DNA of 60,731 nt from an uncultured Eubacteriales bacterium (GCA_902778995.1 CACYZW010000005.1:1-60731); one strand, 5' to 3'. Shown: positions 17,089 through 28,711, numbered from the stretch's first letter. The notes: generated by a model not told the origin, from the sequence alone. Program-made: numbers and translations.

Positions 17089-17197
17089 ATTAATCCGGTA
17101 CGGGATGCCGGCAAGATTGTGCATGTTGAATCGCTCCGCAGCGCGCGGCGCTCGGTTTGCATGTGTCATCCTGCCGCAGCGATGCGGCTTTTTTCTT
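17089..17197 (+). terminator. Leader attenuator of the pyr operon
   Basis: GCCGCA (17173-17178), GCGA loop, TGCGGC (17183-17188) and a run of six T form an intrinsic terminator between the promoter and pyrC. The string CCGCAGCG also occurs about 40 bases earlier, so an alternative fold could sequester one arm of the terminator. AATCCGGTACGGGAT near 17091 partly resembles the PyrR-binding loop. No pyrR gene lies in the window. The arrangement implies transcription attenuation by pyrimidines. Confidence 0.65.
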
Positions 17198-17232
17198 GTC
17201 CGACGCCCGCCCACGGAAGGGAGGGCAGCCCC

Positions 17233-18486
17233 TTGCAGCGAACGATCAGCGATGTGATGGCCTTTGTCAACGGGCGTTTTGTCCCGTCGGATATATGTAT
17301 CGAGGGCGGCAGTATTGTCTCCGTCGCCCCCGCCGCCAAGCTCCTTTCAGCGCCTTTCCTGTACGCATTGCCCGGCTTCACAGATGTGCATGTTCATCTG
17401 CGAGAGCCGGGTTTTTCCTATAAGGAGACCATCCGCACCGGCACCCTCGCGGCGGCCAGGGGCGGTTACACGGCGGTGTGCGCCATGCCCAACCTGAACC
17501 CCGCGCCGGACAGCGTTGCCCATTTACAGGCTCAGCTGGACATCATCGCAAGGGACGCCGTCATCGACGTGCGACCCTACGGCACGATCACCGTAAACGA
17601 GGCCGGGGAGGCCCTCTCCGACATGGATGGCATGGCCGGAAAGGTCGTCGCCTTCTCCGACGACGGCCACGGCGTACAGTCGGGCGACATGATGCGTGCG
17701 GCAATGCTCAAGGCCAAATCCCTGGGCAGGCTCATCGCCGCCCACTGCGAGGACAACCGGCTGCTGCGCGGCGGCTGCATCCACGACGGGGCCTGGGCCC
17801 GCACCCACGGGTTGAAGGGCATCTGCGCCGAGAGTGAATGGGGCCAGATCGCCCGGGATCTTGACCTGGTGCGGGAGACCGGCTGCGCTTACCACGTCTG
17901 CCACATCTCCACCAGGCAGAGCGTCGATTTGATCCGGAAGGCCAGGGCCGAGGGACTGGACGTGTCCTGCGAAACCGCCCCCCACTACCTGTTGCTGACT
18001 GAGGACGACCTGCGGGACGAGGGCCGCTTCAAGATGAACCCCCCGGTTCGCCAGAAGGCCGACCGGGTGGCGCTGCTGGAGGGCCTTGCGGACGGTACCA
18101 TCGGCATGATCGCCACCGACCACGCCCCCCATGCCGCCGAAGAAAAGGCGAAGGGACTGGCCGGCAGCGCCATGGGCATCGTGGGGCTTGAGACCGCCTT
18201 CCCGCTGCTCTACACGTATCTGGTGAAGCAATCGGGCATCATCTCCCTCGAAAGGCTTGTGGCGCTGATGTCCGCCGCCCCCGCCGCCCGCTTCGGCCTT
18301 CCGGCGGAGGGCCTGCGCCCCGGCGCGCCCGCCAATCTGGCGCTCTGGGATCTGGATGCAAGCTATAAAATCGACCCCTCTGACTTCCTGTCCATGGGCA
18401 GGGCCACGCCCTTTGAAGGGTGGCAGGTCAACGGCGCGTGCGTCGAGACGATCTATAGAGGCGAAACGGTGTGGCATAAAAAATAA
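17233..18486 (+). CDS. pyrC: Dihydroorotase
   Basis: I start the 417-residue protein at the TTG at 17233, because GGAAGGGAGG lies eight bases upstream and homology begins soon after; earlier ATGs fall inside the leader terminator. It has HVHLREPG (metal ligands), GGYTAVCAMPN, AHCED and TDHAPH, all typical of type I dihydroorotase. It cyclises carbamoyl-aspartate to dihydroorotate. It is the first gene of the operon. No second inactive dihydroorotase is seen. Confidence 0.93.
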   Translation: MQRTISDVMAFVNGRFVPSDICIEGGSIVSVAPAAKLLSAPFLYALPGFTDVHVHLREPGFSYKETIRTGTLAAARGGYTAVCAMPNLNPAPDSVAHLQAQLDIIARDAVIDVRPYGTITVNEAGEALSDMDGMAGKVVAFSDDGHGVQSGDMMRAAMLKAKSLGRLIAAHCEDNRLLRGGCIHDGAWARTHGLKGICAESEWGQIARDLDLVRETGCAYHVCHISTRQSVDLIRKARAEGLDVSCETAPHYLLLTEDDLRDEGRFKMNPPVRQKADRVALLEGLADGTIGMIATDHAPHAAEEKAKGLAGSAMGIVGLETAFPLLYTYLVKQSGIISLERLVALMSAAPAARFGLPAEGLRPGAPANLALWDLDASYKIDPSDFLSMGRATPFEGWQVNGACVETIYRGETVWHKK

Positions 18487-18637
18487 TAGGGAATTGGGAA
18501 CGATGGATTTGTCTTCATCATACCGCTGTTCAATCCAATCCGAAGCGGCTGAACAGGCCCACGCTGATATCCATCGAAACAAATCCGTCAGGGTTTGCAC
18601 CGCCATTCCCTGTTCCCAACGCCCCATTTCCAATTAT
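18487..18637 (+). repeat. Intergenic element, copy B
   Basis: The gap between pyrC and carB starts with TAGGGAATTGGGAACGATGG and ends with CATTCCCTGTTCCC then AACGCCCCATTTCCAATTA. The arms are loosely complementary, as in the other copies. The inner part contains GAAACAAATCCGTCAGGGTTT, related to the inner segment of copies C and D. Confidence 0.5.
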
Positions 18638-18672
18638 ACTCAACCCATACGACCAAACACGGAGGCTTGAAC

Positions 18673-21600
18673 ATGGCAAAGCGCACGGACATCAAAAAGG
18701 TTCTGATCATCGGCTCCGGCCCCATCGTCATCGGGCAGGCGGCGGAATTCGATTACGCCGGCACCCAGGCGTGCCTGGCCCTGAAGGAGGAGGGCTACGA
18801 GGTCATCCTCTGCAATTCCAACCCCGCCACCATTATGACGGACACCAGCATCGCCGACAAGGTGTACATGGAGCCGCTGACCCTGGAATATATCGCCAAG
18901 ATACTGCGCTACGAGCGCCCGGACGCCATCGTGCCCGGCATCGGCGGGCAGACGGGCCTGAACCTGGCCATGCAGCTTGAAAAGAAGGGCGTGCTGCGGG
19001 AATGCCGCGTGGAGCTGCTGGGGACGCCCTTCTCCTCCATCGAGCGGGCCGAGGACCGGGAGCTGTTCAAGGAGATGTGCCAGTCCATCGGCGAGCCGGT
19101 CATCCCCTCCGAGATCACCTACAGCCTGGAGGAAGCCAAGGCCGCGGCCAGGCGCATCGGCTATCCCGTGGTGCTGCGCCCCGCGTTCACCCTGGGCGGC
19201 ACCGGCGGCGGCTTCGCCTACGACGAGGCGGAGCTGATCGAGGTCGGCACCAACGGCTTCAAGCTCTCCCCCGTCCACCAGGTGCTGGTGGAAAAGAGCG
19301 TGAAGGGCTACAAGGAGATCGAGTTCGAGGTCATGCGCGATTCCAACGACCACGCCATCACCATCTGCGGCATGGAGAACGTGGATCCCGTGGGCGTGCA
19401 CACCGGCGACAGCATCGTGGTCGCGCCCATACTCTCGCTGAACGACCACGATTTGAAGATGCTGAACGACTCCGCCATCAAAATCATCCGGGAGCTGAAG
19501 ATCGAGGGCGGCTGCAACGTGCAGTTCGCGCTGCATCCCGAAACCAGCGAATACTATCTCATCGAGGTCAACCCCCGGGTCAGCCGGTCCTCCGCGCTGG
19601 CGAGCAAGGCCTCGGGCTACCCCATCGCCTCCGTCACCGCCAAGATCGCCCTGGGCATGGCCCTGGAGGACATCCCCGTCGCCGGCGGCACGGCGGCCAT
19701 CGAGCCCCGCCTGGACTACATCGTCGCCAAGTTCCCCCGCTTCCCCTTCGACAAGTTCGCCACCGCGCCCAACCTGCTGGGCACCCAGATGAAGGCCACC
19801 GGCGAGGTCATGGGCATCGGGGCCTCCCTGGAGGAATGCATGCTCAAATCGGTGCGCTCACTGGAAAACGGCGCGCATCACCTGAGCCTGCCCAAATTCA
19901 CGGCCATGGACGACGACAGCCTGTGGCGCTATATCAGGGATTTCCGCTCTGACGGCATCTTCGCCGTCGCCGAGCTGATCCGCCGGGGCGCCCCCCTTGA
20001 CAGGCTGGCGGCCATCACGATGATTACCCCGCTGTTCCTGGAATCCATCGCCCGCATCATCGAAATGGAAGGCATACTGAGGAACAAGCCGAACGACCTG
20101 CAGGCCCTGCGCGCGGCCAAGCAAATGGGCTTTGCCGACAGGACCGTGGCCGAGCTGTGGAACATGGACGAGCTGACCGTGTGGCGCACGCGTCGCGAGG
20201 CGGGCATCGTTCCCGCCTTCCCGATGGTGGACACGCTGCACACCGGGGTCTACATCCCCTACCTGTATTCCAGCTACAACCTGCCCAACGCCTCCATCCA
20301 CACCGACCGGAAGAAGGTGGTTGTGCTGGGCGCGGGCCCCATCCGCATCGGCCAGGGCGTGGAGTTCGACTATTCCACCGTCCACGCGGTGCAGACCATC
20401 CGCCGCAACGGCTACGAGGCCATCATCATCAACAACAACCCGGAGACCGTCTCCACCGACTACAAGACCTCTGACAAGCTGTACTTCGAGCCGCTGACCC
20501 CCGAGGACGTGATGAACGTCATCGACTTCGAGCAGCCCGAGGGCGTGATCACCTCCCTGGGCGGCCAGACCGCCATCAACCTGGCCCAGCCGCTGATGGA
20601 GCGGGGCGTGAAGCTGATCGGCACCAGCTGCGCCGCCATCGAGCGGGCCGAGAACCGGGACAGCTTTGAAAAGATACTGAAACAGCTGGACATCCCCCAG
20701 CCCCAGGGCCGCGCAGTGACCCACATCGAGGAGGGCGTAGCCGCCGCCGCCGGGATCGGCTACCCCGTGCTGGTGCGCCCCTCCTTCGTGCTGGGCGGAC
20801 GCGCCATGCAGATCGTGGCCAACGAGCAGCAGCTTCGCCGCTATCTGCGGGAGGCCGTGGAGATCGACGCCGACAAGCCCGTGCTGGTGGATCACTACAT
20901 CCAGGGCAAGGAGGTCGAGGTGGACGCCATCTGCGACGGCCGGGACGTGTTCGTTCCCGGCATCATGGAGCTGGTGGAGCGCACCGGCATCCACTCCGGC
21001 GACTCCATCTCCGTCTATCCCGCCTTCTCCATCTCCAACAAGGTCAAGGGCATCATACTGCAATACGCGAAGAAGCTGGGCATTGGCATCGGCATCGTTG
21101 GCCTGTACAACATACAGTTCATCGTGGATCGGGATGAAAACGTGTACATCATCGAGGTCAACCCCCGCTCCTCCCGCACCGTGCCCTTCCTCTCCAAGGC
21201 CACCGGCTGGTCGCTGGCGGACATCGCCACCGAGGTCATCCTCGGCAAGAGCCTGAAGGAGCAGGGCATATTCGACCTGTATCCCGAGGAAAAGAAGCGC
21301 TACTATGTCAAGGTGCCCGTGTTCTCCTTCAACAAGATCAAGGGGCTGGACGCCTACCTGAGCCCCGAGATGAAGTCCACCGGCGAGGCCATCGGCTACG
21401 ACGACAAGCTGAACCGGGCGCTGTACAAGGCCCTCCAGGCTGCGGGGCTCCGACTTCAGAACTACGGCACGGTGTTCGCCACCATCGCCCGCGGGGACAA
21501 GGCCGAGGCTGAGCCGCTGATCCGCCGCTTTTACAACCTTGGCTTCAACATCGAGGCCACCGAGGGCACTGCCGCCTATCTGAAGGAGCGGGGCATCCGT

Positions 21601-21849
21601 ACCCATGTGCTCAAGAAGATCGGCGAAGACAACAGCGACGAGATCGTGGAGTCCATGCGCCAGGGCCACATCGCCTACGTGATCAACACACGCAACCTCA
21701 ACTCCACCAACGCGTTGACCGACGGCGTGAAGATCCGACAGTGCGCCACCGAGAACAACATCACGCTGTTCACGTCCCTGGACACCGTGCGCGTGCTGCT
21801 GGACGTGCTGGAGGAGACCACGCTGACGATTTCGACGATAGACGCATGA
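18673..21849 (+). CDS. carB: Carbamoyl phosphate synthase large subunit
   Basis: The 1058-residue product starts at the ATG at 18673, with GGAGG upstream. Two ATP-grasp halves are clear (KVLIIGSGPIVIGQAAEFDYAG near residue 9; VVVLGAGPIRIGQGVEFDYS near 550), with a C-terminal allosteric MGS-like domain. It makes carbamoyl phosphate for pyrimidines and arginine. The small subunit gene carA is not in the window, so the glutaminase partner must be encoded elsewhere. Length is close to the usual ~1070. Confidence 0.96.
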   Translation: MAKRTDIKKVLIIGSGPIVIGQAAEFDYAGTQACLALKEEGYEVILCNSNPATIMTDTSIADKVYMEPLTLEYIAKILRYERPDAIVPGIGGQTGLNLAMQLEKKGVLRECRVELLGTPFSSIERAEDRELFKEMCQSIGEPVIPSEITYSLEEAKAAARRIGYPVVLRPAFTLGGTGGGFAYDEAELIEVGTNGFKLSPVHQVLVEKSVKGYKEIEFEVMRDSNDHAITICGMENVDPVGVHTGDSIVVAPILSLNDHDLKMLNDSAIKIIRELKIEGGCNVQFALHPETSEYYLIEVNPRVSRSSALASKASGYPIASVTAKIALGMALEDIPVAGGTAAIEPRLDYIVAKFPRFPFDKFATAPNLLGTQMKATGEVMGIGASLEECMLKSVRSLENGAHHLSLPKFTAMDDDSLWRYIRDFRSDGIFAVAELIRRGAPLDRLAAITMITPLFLESIARIIEMEGILRNKPNDLQALRAAKQMGFADRTVAELWNMDELTVWRTRREAGIVPAFPMVDTLHTGVYIPYLYSSYNLPNASIHTDRKKVVVLGAGPIRIGQGVEFDYSTVHAVQTIRRNGYEAIIINNNPETVSTDYKTSDKLYFEPLTPEDVMNVIDFEQPEGVITSLGGQTAINLAQPLMERGVKLIGTSCAAIERAENRDSFEKILKQLDIPQPQGRAVTHIEEGVAAAAGIGYPVLVRPSFVLGGRAMQIVANEQQLRRYLREAVEIDADKPVLVDHYIQGKEVEVDAICDGRDVFVPGIMELVERTGIHSGDSISVYPAFSISNKVKGIILQYAKKLGIGIGIVGLYNIQFIVDRDENVYIIEVNPRSSRTVPFLSKATGWSLADIATEVILGKSLKEQGIFDLYPEEKKRYYVKVPVFSFNKIKGLDAYLSPEMKSTGEAIGYDDKLNRALYKALQAAGLRLQNYGTVFATIARGDKAEAEPLIRRFYNLGFNIEATEGTAAYLKERGIRTHVLKKIGEDNSDEIVESMRQGHIAYVINTRNLNSTNALTDGVKIRQCATENNITLFTSLDTVRVLLDVLEETTLTISTIDA

Positions 21850-21955
21850 GCAAGGTCATCGCGATAAATCGGGGGATTTCCGAGATGTTATAATGTGTTG
21901 CTTGCGGCAACGGCTCGCTTTGGCGTATCATGGCTGTGAAAGGAGGTTTTCGCGG

Positions 21956-22465
21956 ATGCTGAACGAAAACATCAAAGCAGTCAGAAGGGCAAAGGGGCTA
22001 TCTCAGGAGGCGCTTGCGATCAGGCTGAACGTGGTGCGCCAGACGGTCTCCAAATGGGAACGTGGGCTGTCCGTTCCAGATTCAGAGATGCTGGTTTCCG
22101 TTTCTGAGGTGCTTGAGACGCCGGTCAGCGTATTGCTCGGTGAAACGCTTTCAGGGAACTCGCCCGATGATCTGAAGTCCATATCACAAAAGCTCGAAAT
22201 CATCAATTCGCAGCTTGCACGGGAAAAGGCTGCAAAGCGCAGAATACTTCATTGGGCTTTTATCCTGTTATTTGCGGCCAACATAACAGCCTTCGCTGTC
22301 ATCGGCAAAGCGGGCAGTCCCTATTTGGAGTGGGATTACGGCAACCCGGAAACTGCGGTTGTCGGCGTTGCGCTGCATGCCTTTGAATTTTGCTTTGTCA
22401 GAATTGCCCCGTTTATACTGACAGGAACGATCGTCGGCGCTGTTTTGACGCTCAAGAAAAATTGA
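21956..22465 (+). CDS. XRE-family HTH regulator with membrane tail
   Basis: The 169-residue product begins at the ATG at 21956 after AAAGGAGG. Residues ~3-60 are a helix-turn-helix of the Cro/CI type (IKAVRRAKGLSQEALAIRLNVVRQTVSKWERG), typical of clostridial regulators that end in membrane helices. Two hydrophobic segments lie at about 95-115 and 140-163. It sits inside the pyrimidine operon between carB and pyrK, although its base composition is more AT-rich than its neighbours, which suggests later insertion. Its targets are unknown. Confidence 0.82.
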   Translation: MLNENIKAVRRAKGLSQEALAIRLNVVRQTVSKWERGLSVPDSEMLVSVSEVLETPVSVLLGETLSGNSPDDLKSISQKLEIINSQLAREKAAKRRILHWAFILLFAANITAFAVIGKAGSPYLEWDYGNPETAVVGVALHAFEFCFVRIAPFILTGTIVGAVLTLKKN

Positions 22466-22511
22466 CGAATTCCAGTTTGTCGGGCAGTCTGAACCTGCCC
22501 AAGGAGAGAAA

Positions 22512-23248
22512 ATGAAGCAATTCACCTTTACCGTCGAAAAAAACGACCCCCTGACCCGCGAAGTTTACCGCATGGTGCTCGCGGGCGATACCTCGGCCAT
22601 CACGGCGCCGGGGCAGTTCGTCAACATCCGCCTGGACGGCCTGTACCTGCGCCGCCCCATCTCCATCTGCGACTGGGATGACAGCGGCCTGACGCTCATC
22701 TACAAGGTGGTCGGCAGGGGCACGGAGCAGCTCTCGAAAATGGTCCCAGGCCAGGCGCTGGACTGCCTGGTCGGGCTGGGCAACGGCTACGACCTTTCCC
22801 CGGCGGGCGAGCGCCCTCTGCTCGTCGTCGGCGGCGTGGGCGTGCCACCGCTGTACGGCCTTGCCAGGCGCCTCATCGCCCAGGGCAGGCGCGTGACCGT
22901 CTGCCTGGGCTTCAACACCGCCGGCGAAATCTTCTATGAGCGCGAATTCGCGGCGCTGGGCTGCGACGTGCGGGTGTCCACCGTGGACGGCAGCTGCGGC
23001 GCGAAGGGCTTCGTCACCGCCGTATTGCCGGATAGCCCCACCCACTACTACGCCTGCGGCCCGGAGCCGATGCTCAAAGCCGTGTTCAACGCCCTGGATT
23101 GCCCCGGCCAGCTGAGCTTCGAGGCCCGCATGGGCTGCGGCTTCGGGGCCTGCATGGGCTGCACCTGCGAGACCATCACGGGCTATAAGCGCATCTGCAA
23201 GGACGGGCCGGTACTTTACCATGACGAAATTTTTTGGAAGGACGGAAA

Positions 23249-23255
<7 letters not shown>
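22512..23255 (+). CDS. pyrK: Dihydroorotate dehydrogenase B, electron transfer subunit
   Basis: The 247-residue flavoprotein has an FAD domain (LRRPISICDWD), an NAD-binding GGVGVPPLYGLA segment and a C-terminal cysteine cluster (CGFGACMGCTCE...C) for a [2Fe-2S] cluster. It passes electrons from PyrD to NAD+. It pairs with the class 1B pyrD immediately downstream. The stop codon lies in the first bases of an intergenic repeat element. Confidence 0.94.
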
Positions 23256-24320
<1,065 letters not shown>

Positions 24321-24344
24321 TCCGAGGGAAGGGGGCGCTTATCC

Positions 24345-25262
24345 TTGTCCATGCAGCTCGTTTTCTCCCAGATACTGATCATACTGCTCTACGTGCTGGT
24401 CGGCTTCGCGGCGGGCAAGCTGGGGCTGATCAACCCGGATCATCGCAAATACCTGTCCGGACTGTGCTCCGTGCTGATACTGCCCTTCACGATCCTTTCG
24501 GCCTCCTCCCAGAATGTGAGCGGCCAGGAGATGCGCGGCATGCTGGTCGCGCTGGCCTTCACCATGGCGACGTACCTGTGCGTCACCCTTGTCTCGCTGG
24601 CCGTTCACAGGGCGACAGGCGCCGCGCCGGACATGCGCGCCGCAACCACGAGCCTGCTGACCTACCCCAACTGCACCTTCCTCGGGCTGCCCCTGTGCCG
24701 CGCGCTGTTCGGCGATATGGCCGTGCTGTACAACGCCAGCGCGCTGATCGCCTTCAATGTGCTGTTCTTCACGGTCCAGCACAGCCTGTTCACCGGCGGC
24801 AGGGCGAGCCTCAAAAACCTGCTGACCCCTTCGATGCTGTCCACCGTCGCTCTGATCGGCATGCTGGCGGCGGGACTGCACTTCCCCGCCCCGGTACAGA
24901 CGGTGTGCTCGGGCGTCGGCGCCATGATCACGCCCCTTTCGCTGATCATCATCGGCGTGATGCTGTCGGAGAGCGCGCTGTCCACCGTGCTTCGGCAGAA
25001 GAAAGCCTACGCCATCACCGCGCTGCGCAACCTGGCCATCCCCCTTGCGGGCATGCTGGTGCTGCGGCTGCTGCCCCTGGATTCCGATGCCCGGCTCTGC
25101 GTGCTGGTCTACCTGGCCTGTCCCTGCGCCACGCTCACCAGCATCTATGCCATACGCTACGACAAGGCCCCCGAATTCTGCGCCCACACGGTAATCCTGT
25201 CCACGATCCTCTTCGCAGCGACGCTGCCCGTCATCATCAGCGTCGGACAGGCGTTTCTGTAG
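24345..25262 (+). CDS. AEC-family transporter
   Basis: The 305-residue protein begins at TTG 24345 (GGAAGGGGG upstream), with an ATG two codons later as alternative. It has about ten membrane segments in two halves, the second starting near residue 165, as in auxin-efflux-carrier (AEC) permeases. Motifs such as LTYPNCTFLGLPLCRALFG fit the family. Location between pyrD and pyrF suggests transport of a pyrimidine precursor or dicarboxylate, but AEC substrates vary widely and this is only contextual. Confidence 0.85.
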   Translation: MSMQLVFSQILIILLYVLVGFAAGKLGLINPDHRKYLSGLCSVLILPFTILSASSQNVSGQEMRGMLVALAFTMATYLCVTLVSLAVHRATGAAPDMRAATTSLLTYPNCTFLGLPLCRALFGDMAVLYNASALIAFNVLFFTVQHSLFTGGRASLKNLLTPSMLSTVALIGMLAAGLHFPAPVQTVCSGVGAMITPLSLIIIGVMLSESALSTVLRQKKAYAITALRNLAIPLAGMLVLRLLPLDSDARLCVLVYLACPCATLTSIYAIRYDKAPEFCAHTVILSTILFAATLPVIISVGQAFL

Positions 25263-25313
25263 CTGTAATAAACTGCTTTTATCACAAGACCAAATCAACG
25301 GAGGTGTTTTATC

Positions 25314-26018
25314 ATGGGTAAAGACGTCATCGTCGCCTGCGACTTTTCCAGCCGCGAGGCTGTGCTCTCATTCCTCGACAAATTCAGCGGCGAAGCCCGC
25401 AAGCCCTACGTCAAGATCGGCATGGAGCTGTTCTACGGCGCGGGCCCGGACATCGTGCGGGAGATCAAGGCCCGCGGCCATCAGATCTTCCTCGATCTGA
25501 AGCTGTGCGACATCCCCAACACGGTGAAAAAGTCCATGGCCGTGCTCCGCGACCTGGACGTGGACATGACCAACCTCCACGCCTTCGGCACCATCGACAT
25601 GATGAAGGCCGCCCTGGAGGGCCTCACCCGCCCCGACGGCACCCGGCCCCTGCTGATCGCCGTGACCCAGCTGACGAGCACCAGCGAGCAGCGCATGAAG
25701 GATGAGCTGCTGATCGACAGGCCCCTGCCCGACGTGGTGATGCACTACGCGAAGAACGCCCGCGAGGCCGGGTTGGACGGCGTGGTCTGCTCCCCGCTGG
25801 AGAGCCCCGTGGTCCATGAAAACTGCGGCGCGGGCTTCATCACCGTCACCCCCGGCGTGCGCTTCACCGATGGCGCCGTGGGCGACCAGGTCCGCGTCAC
25901 CACCCCCGCCCGCGCCCGGGAGCTGGGCAGCGACTACATCGTCGTGGGCCGCCCCATCACCGCGGCCGAGGACCCGGTGGCGGCGTACCGCAGGTGTGTC
26001 GCGGAGTTTATCGGATGA
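25314..26018 (+). CDS. pyrF: Orotidine 5'-phosphate decarboxylase
   Basis: The 234-residue enzyme has the catalytic [11 protein letters not shown] motif, VACDFSS near the N-terminus and TPGVR...VVGRPIT at the phosphate site. It decarboxylates OMP to UMP. The next gene overlaps its stop by ATGA, indicating translational coupling. Confidence 0.95.
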   Translation: MGKDVIVACDFSSREAVLSFLDKFSGEARKPYVKIGMELFYGAGPDIVREIKARGHQIFLDLKLCDIPNTVKKSMAVLRDLDVDMTNLHAFGTIDMMKAALEGLTRPDGTRPLLIAVTQLTSTSEQRMKDELLIDRPLPDVVMHYAKNAREAGLDGVVCSPLESPVVHENCGAGFITVTPGVRFTDGAVGDQVRVTTPARARELGSDYIVVGRPITAAEDPVAAYRRCVAEFIG

Positions 26019-26515
26019 TCGAATTCAGGCGCGTCCACGAATTTCCGAGGGGCACGCTTTACCGTCAGCTGGTGGACGCCTACGCCTTCGACGAGCGCTG
26101 CCGAAGGCGCTGGAACGATCTATGGCTGGCGCACGATGATTTTTTCTATTCAAACCCCTCCATCGCCGACAGATACGCCTTTATCACCGCAGTGAACGGC
26201 AAGCCCGTCGGGCATATATCCTGGGACCCGCGAAACAGGCCCGATCGCGTGAGCATCGGCCATAACTGCATATTGACCGCGTTCAGGGGCAGAGGGTATG
26301 GCAGGCTTCAATTGCGGGAGGCCGTCCGGCGAATCAGGGAATACCCTGACCTCAGGAGGATCCTCGTGAAGACAAACGCGCTGCTCATCCCGGCGCAGCG
26401 GAACTACGAGAGCGCCGGGTTTGTAAGGGTGGCCGAAAGGACAAACGCCGAAACGCCCTTCGCCGGCAATTATATCGATTATGAGATGGTGATCAGTCGT
26501 ATACGCGCTGATTGA
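26015..26515 (+). CDS. GNAT-family N-acetyltransferase
   Basis: The 166-residue protein starts at an ATG that overlaps the pyrF stop. The acetyl-CoA motif appears as [21 protein letters not shown], followed by the typical NYESAGFV C-terminal element. The substrate is unknown. Its AT-richer start and position between pyrF and pyrE suggest a recruited passenger gene that depends on the operon for expression. Confidence 0.82.
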   Translation: MIEFRRVHEFPRGTLYRQLVDAYAFDERCRRRWNDLWLAHDDFFYSNPSIADRYAFITAVNGKPVGHISWDPRNRPDRVSIGHNCILTAFRGRGYGRLQLREAVRRIREYPDLRRILVKTNALLIPAQRNYESAGFVRVAERTNAETPFAGNYIDYEMVISRIRAD

Positions 26516-26540
26516 CCGTTCAACAAAGGAGGAATACACC

Positions 26541-27179
26541 ATGCAAAATCTCATCGCCAGGGATCTTTTGTCCATCCAGGCCGTCTTTCTCCGCCCCGAC
26601 CAGCCCTTCACCTGGGCCAGCGGCATAAAATCCCCGATCTACTGCGACAACCGGCTGACGCTGACCGCCCCCGCGGTGCGCAACGACGTGGAAAACGGCC
26701 TCGTCGAGCTGATCCGCCGGGAGTACCCGGACGTGGAGGTCCTGATGGGCACCTCCACCGCCGGCATCGCCCACGCGGCCATCGTGGGCCACCTGATGAA
26801 CCTGCCCATGGGCTACGTGCGCTCCGGGGCCAAGGACCACGGGCGCGGCAACCGCATCGAGGGCAGGCTGGAGCCGGGCCAGAAGGTGGTCGTCGTCGAA
26901 GACCTGATCTCCACTGCCGGCAGCTGCATCGAGGTCGTGGAGGCCCTGCGCGAGGCCGGGGCTGAGGTGCTGGGCATCGCCTCCATATTCACCTACGGCA
27001 TGAAGAAGGGCCTGGACCGGCTGGCCGAGGCAAAGGTGAAGAACGTGAGCCTGACCAACCTGGACGCCGTGGCCGCCGTCGCCGCCGAGACGGGCTACAT
27101 CAAGCCCGAGGACGTGGCGCGCCTCATGAAGTTCCGGGACAATCCCTCGGATGAAAGCTGGATCGGAGGTAACGCATGA
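26541..27179 (+). CDS. pyrE: Orotate phosphoribosyltransferase
   Basis: The 212-residue product begins after AAAGGAGG. It shows [19 protein letters not shown] at the N-terminus and the PRPP loop [13 protein letters not shown]. It joins orotate with PRPP to give OMP. The final ATGA overlaps the pyrB start. Confidence 0.95.
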   Translation: MQNLIARDLLSIQAVFLRPDQPFTWASGIKSPIYCDNRLTLTAPAVRNDVENGLVELIRREYPDVEVLMGTSTAGIAHAAIVGHLMNLPMGYVRSGAKDHGRGNRIEGRLEPGQKVVVVEDLISTAGSCIEVVEALREAGAEVLGIASIFTYGMKKGLDRLAEAKVKNVSLTNLDAVAAVAAETGYIKPEDVARLMKFRDNPSDESWIGGNA

Positions 27180-28090
27180 GGAGCCTGATCGACATACAGC
27201 AGCTCTCCGTCGAGGAGATCGACGAACTGATCGCCCTGGCCAACGACATCATCGCCCACCCGGACGAATACCGGGAGAAGTGCAAATATAAAAAGCTGGC
27301 GACGCTGTTCTTCGAGCCCTCCACCCGCACGCGGCTGAGCTTCGAGGCCGCCATGTACGAGCTGGGCGGCCAGGTGCTGGGCTTCTCCGAAGCCCAGAGT
27401 TCCTCCGCCGCCAAGGGCGAAAGCGTCTCGGACACGGTGCGCGTGGTCTCGGGCTACGCGGACATCATCGCCATGCGCCACCCCAAGGAGGGCGCGCCGC
27501 TGGTGGCCTCGATGGCCGCCACGGTGCCCGTGATCAACGCCGGCGACGGCGGCCACCTGCACCCCACCCAGACGCTCACCGACCTGCTGACCATCAGCCG
27601 GGAAAAGGGGCGGCTGTCCGACCTGACCATCGGCGTCTGCGGCGATTTAAAGTTCGGCCGAACGGTGCATTCGCTGATCGCCGCCATGGCCCGGTATAAA
27701 AACATGCGCTTCGCGCTGATCTCCCCGGAGGAATTGAAGCTGCCCAGCTACATCAAGAAGGAGATCCTGCAACAGCAGCACATCGAATACATCCAGACCA
27801 CCGACCTGACCGCAGTGATGCCCGAGCTGGACATACTCTACATGACCCGCGTACAGCGCGAGCGCTTCTTCAACGAGGAGGACTACCTGCGCCTGAAGGA
27901 CAGCTACATCCTCACCCCCGAGAAGCTGCAAAACGCCCGGGCCGACCTGTCGATCCTCCACCCGCTGCCCCGGGTGAACGAGATCTCCACCGCCGTGGAT
28001 GCCGACCCCCGCGCCTGCTATTTCCGGCAGGCCCTGTACGGCAAGTATATCCGCATGGCGCTGATTCTGAAACTGCTGGAGGTGGCCTAA
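27176..28090 (+). CDS. pyrB: Aspartate carbamoyltransferase catalytic chain
   Basis: The 304-residue protein has the carbamoyl phosphate site [27 protein letters not shown] and the aspartate site HPLPRVNEI. It condenses aspartate with carbamoyl phosphate. It overlaps pyrE by four bases and pyrI by one, so the subunits are made together. Confidence 0.96.
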   Translation: MRSLIDIQQLSVEEIDELIALANDIIAHPDEYREKCKYKKLATLFFEPSTRTRLSFEAAMYELGGQVLGFSEAQSSSAAKGESVSDTVRVVSGYADIIAMRHPKEGAPLVASMAATVPVINAGDGGHLHPTQTLTDLLTISREKGRLSDLTIGVCGDLKFGRTVHSLIAAMARYKNMRFALISPEELKLPSYIKKEILQQQHIEYIQTTDLTAVMPELDILYMTRVQRERFFNEEDYLRLKDSYILTPEKLQNARADLSILHPLPRVNEISTAVDADPRACYFRQALYGKYIRMALILKLLEVA

Positions 28091-28506
28091 TGCACATCGA
28101 TTCCATACGCAACGGCATCGTGCTGGATCACATCAAGGCCGGCAAGTCCATGGAAATCTACCGGTTCCTGGGGCTGGACAGCCTGGATTGCTCCGTCGCC
28201 ATCATCAAAAACGCCCCCAGCCACAAGCAGGGGCGCAAGGACATCATCAAGATCGACTCCGCCATGGAGCTCGACCTGAACATACTGGGCTTCATCGACC
28301 CTGAAATCACCGTAAACATCATCGCGGACGGAAAACTGGTGGAGAAGAGACAGCTCTCCCTGCCCAAGCAGATCCGCAACGTGCTCAAGTGCAAAAACCC
28401 CCGCTGCATCACCAGCGTCGAGCAGGAGCTGCCCCACATCTTCAACCTCACCGACCCCCGCCACGCCATCTACCGCTGCGCGTACTGCGAGACGAAGGCG
28501 GAGTAG
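28090..28506 (+). CDS. pyrI: Aspartate carbamoyltransferase regulatory chain
   Basis: The 138-residue product has the nucleotide-binding N-terminal domain (IRNGIVLDHIKAGKSMEIYRFLG) and a C-terminal zinc site with cysteines in CKNPRC and CAYCE. It confers allosteric control by CTP and ATP on the PyrB trimer. This is the last gene of the operon; a strong terminator follows. Confidence 0.95.
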   Translation: MHIDSIRNGIVLDHIKAGKSMEIYRFLGLDSLDCSVAIIKNAPSHKQGRKDIIKIDSAMELDLNILGFIDPEITVNIIADGKLVEKRQLSLPKQIRNVLKCKNPRCITSVEQELPHIFNLTDPRHAIYRCAYCETKAE

Positions 28507-28518
28507 AGCCAACCTGAA

Positions 28519-28586
28519 AATCGCCCATGACAACAGCATTCGCCTCAAATCGACAGGCCCTGTTGCCATGGGTGATTCTTTTGTCT
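28519..28586 (+). terminator. Terminator of the pyrimidine operon
   Basis: AATCGCCCATG (28519-28529) pairs with CATGGGTGATT (28567-28577), extended inside by CAACAG/CTGTTG. CTTTTGTCT follows. The fold lies just after pyrI. Confidence 0.75.
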
Positions 28587-28711
28587 GCTTTCCCCGCTTA
28601 CCGTGCAGCGCCGACGCCGCGATGCTTTGCGGCAGGTTCGCCTTTGTCCAGGCCACAAATCCCCGCGCCCCCGTTACAAAACCTTTGCTTTATCAAATTC
28701 CCTGTTTCTGC

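Noticed and set aside
19858-21669. Minus-strand open frame of 603 codons
   Set aside because: It is antisense to carB and rich in Val/His/Asp/Gly as expected for a shadow.
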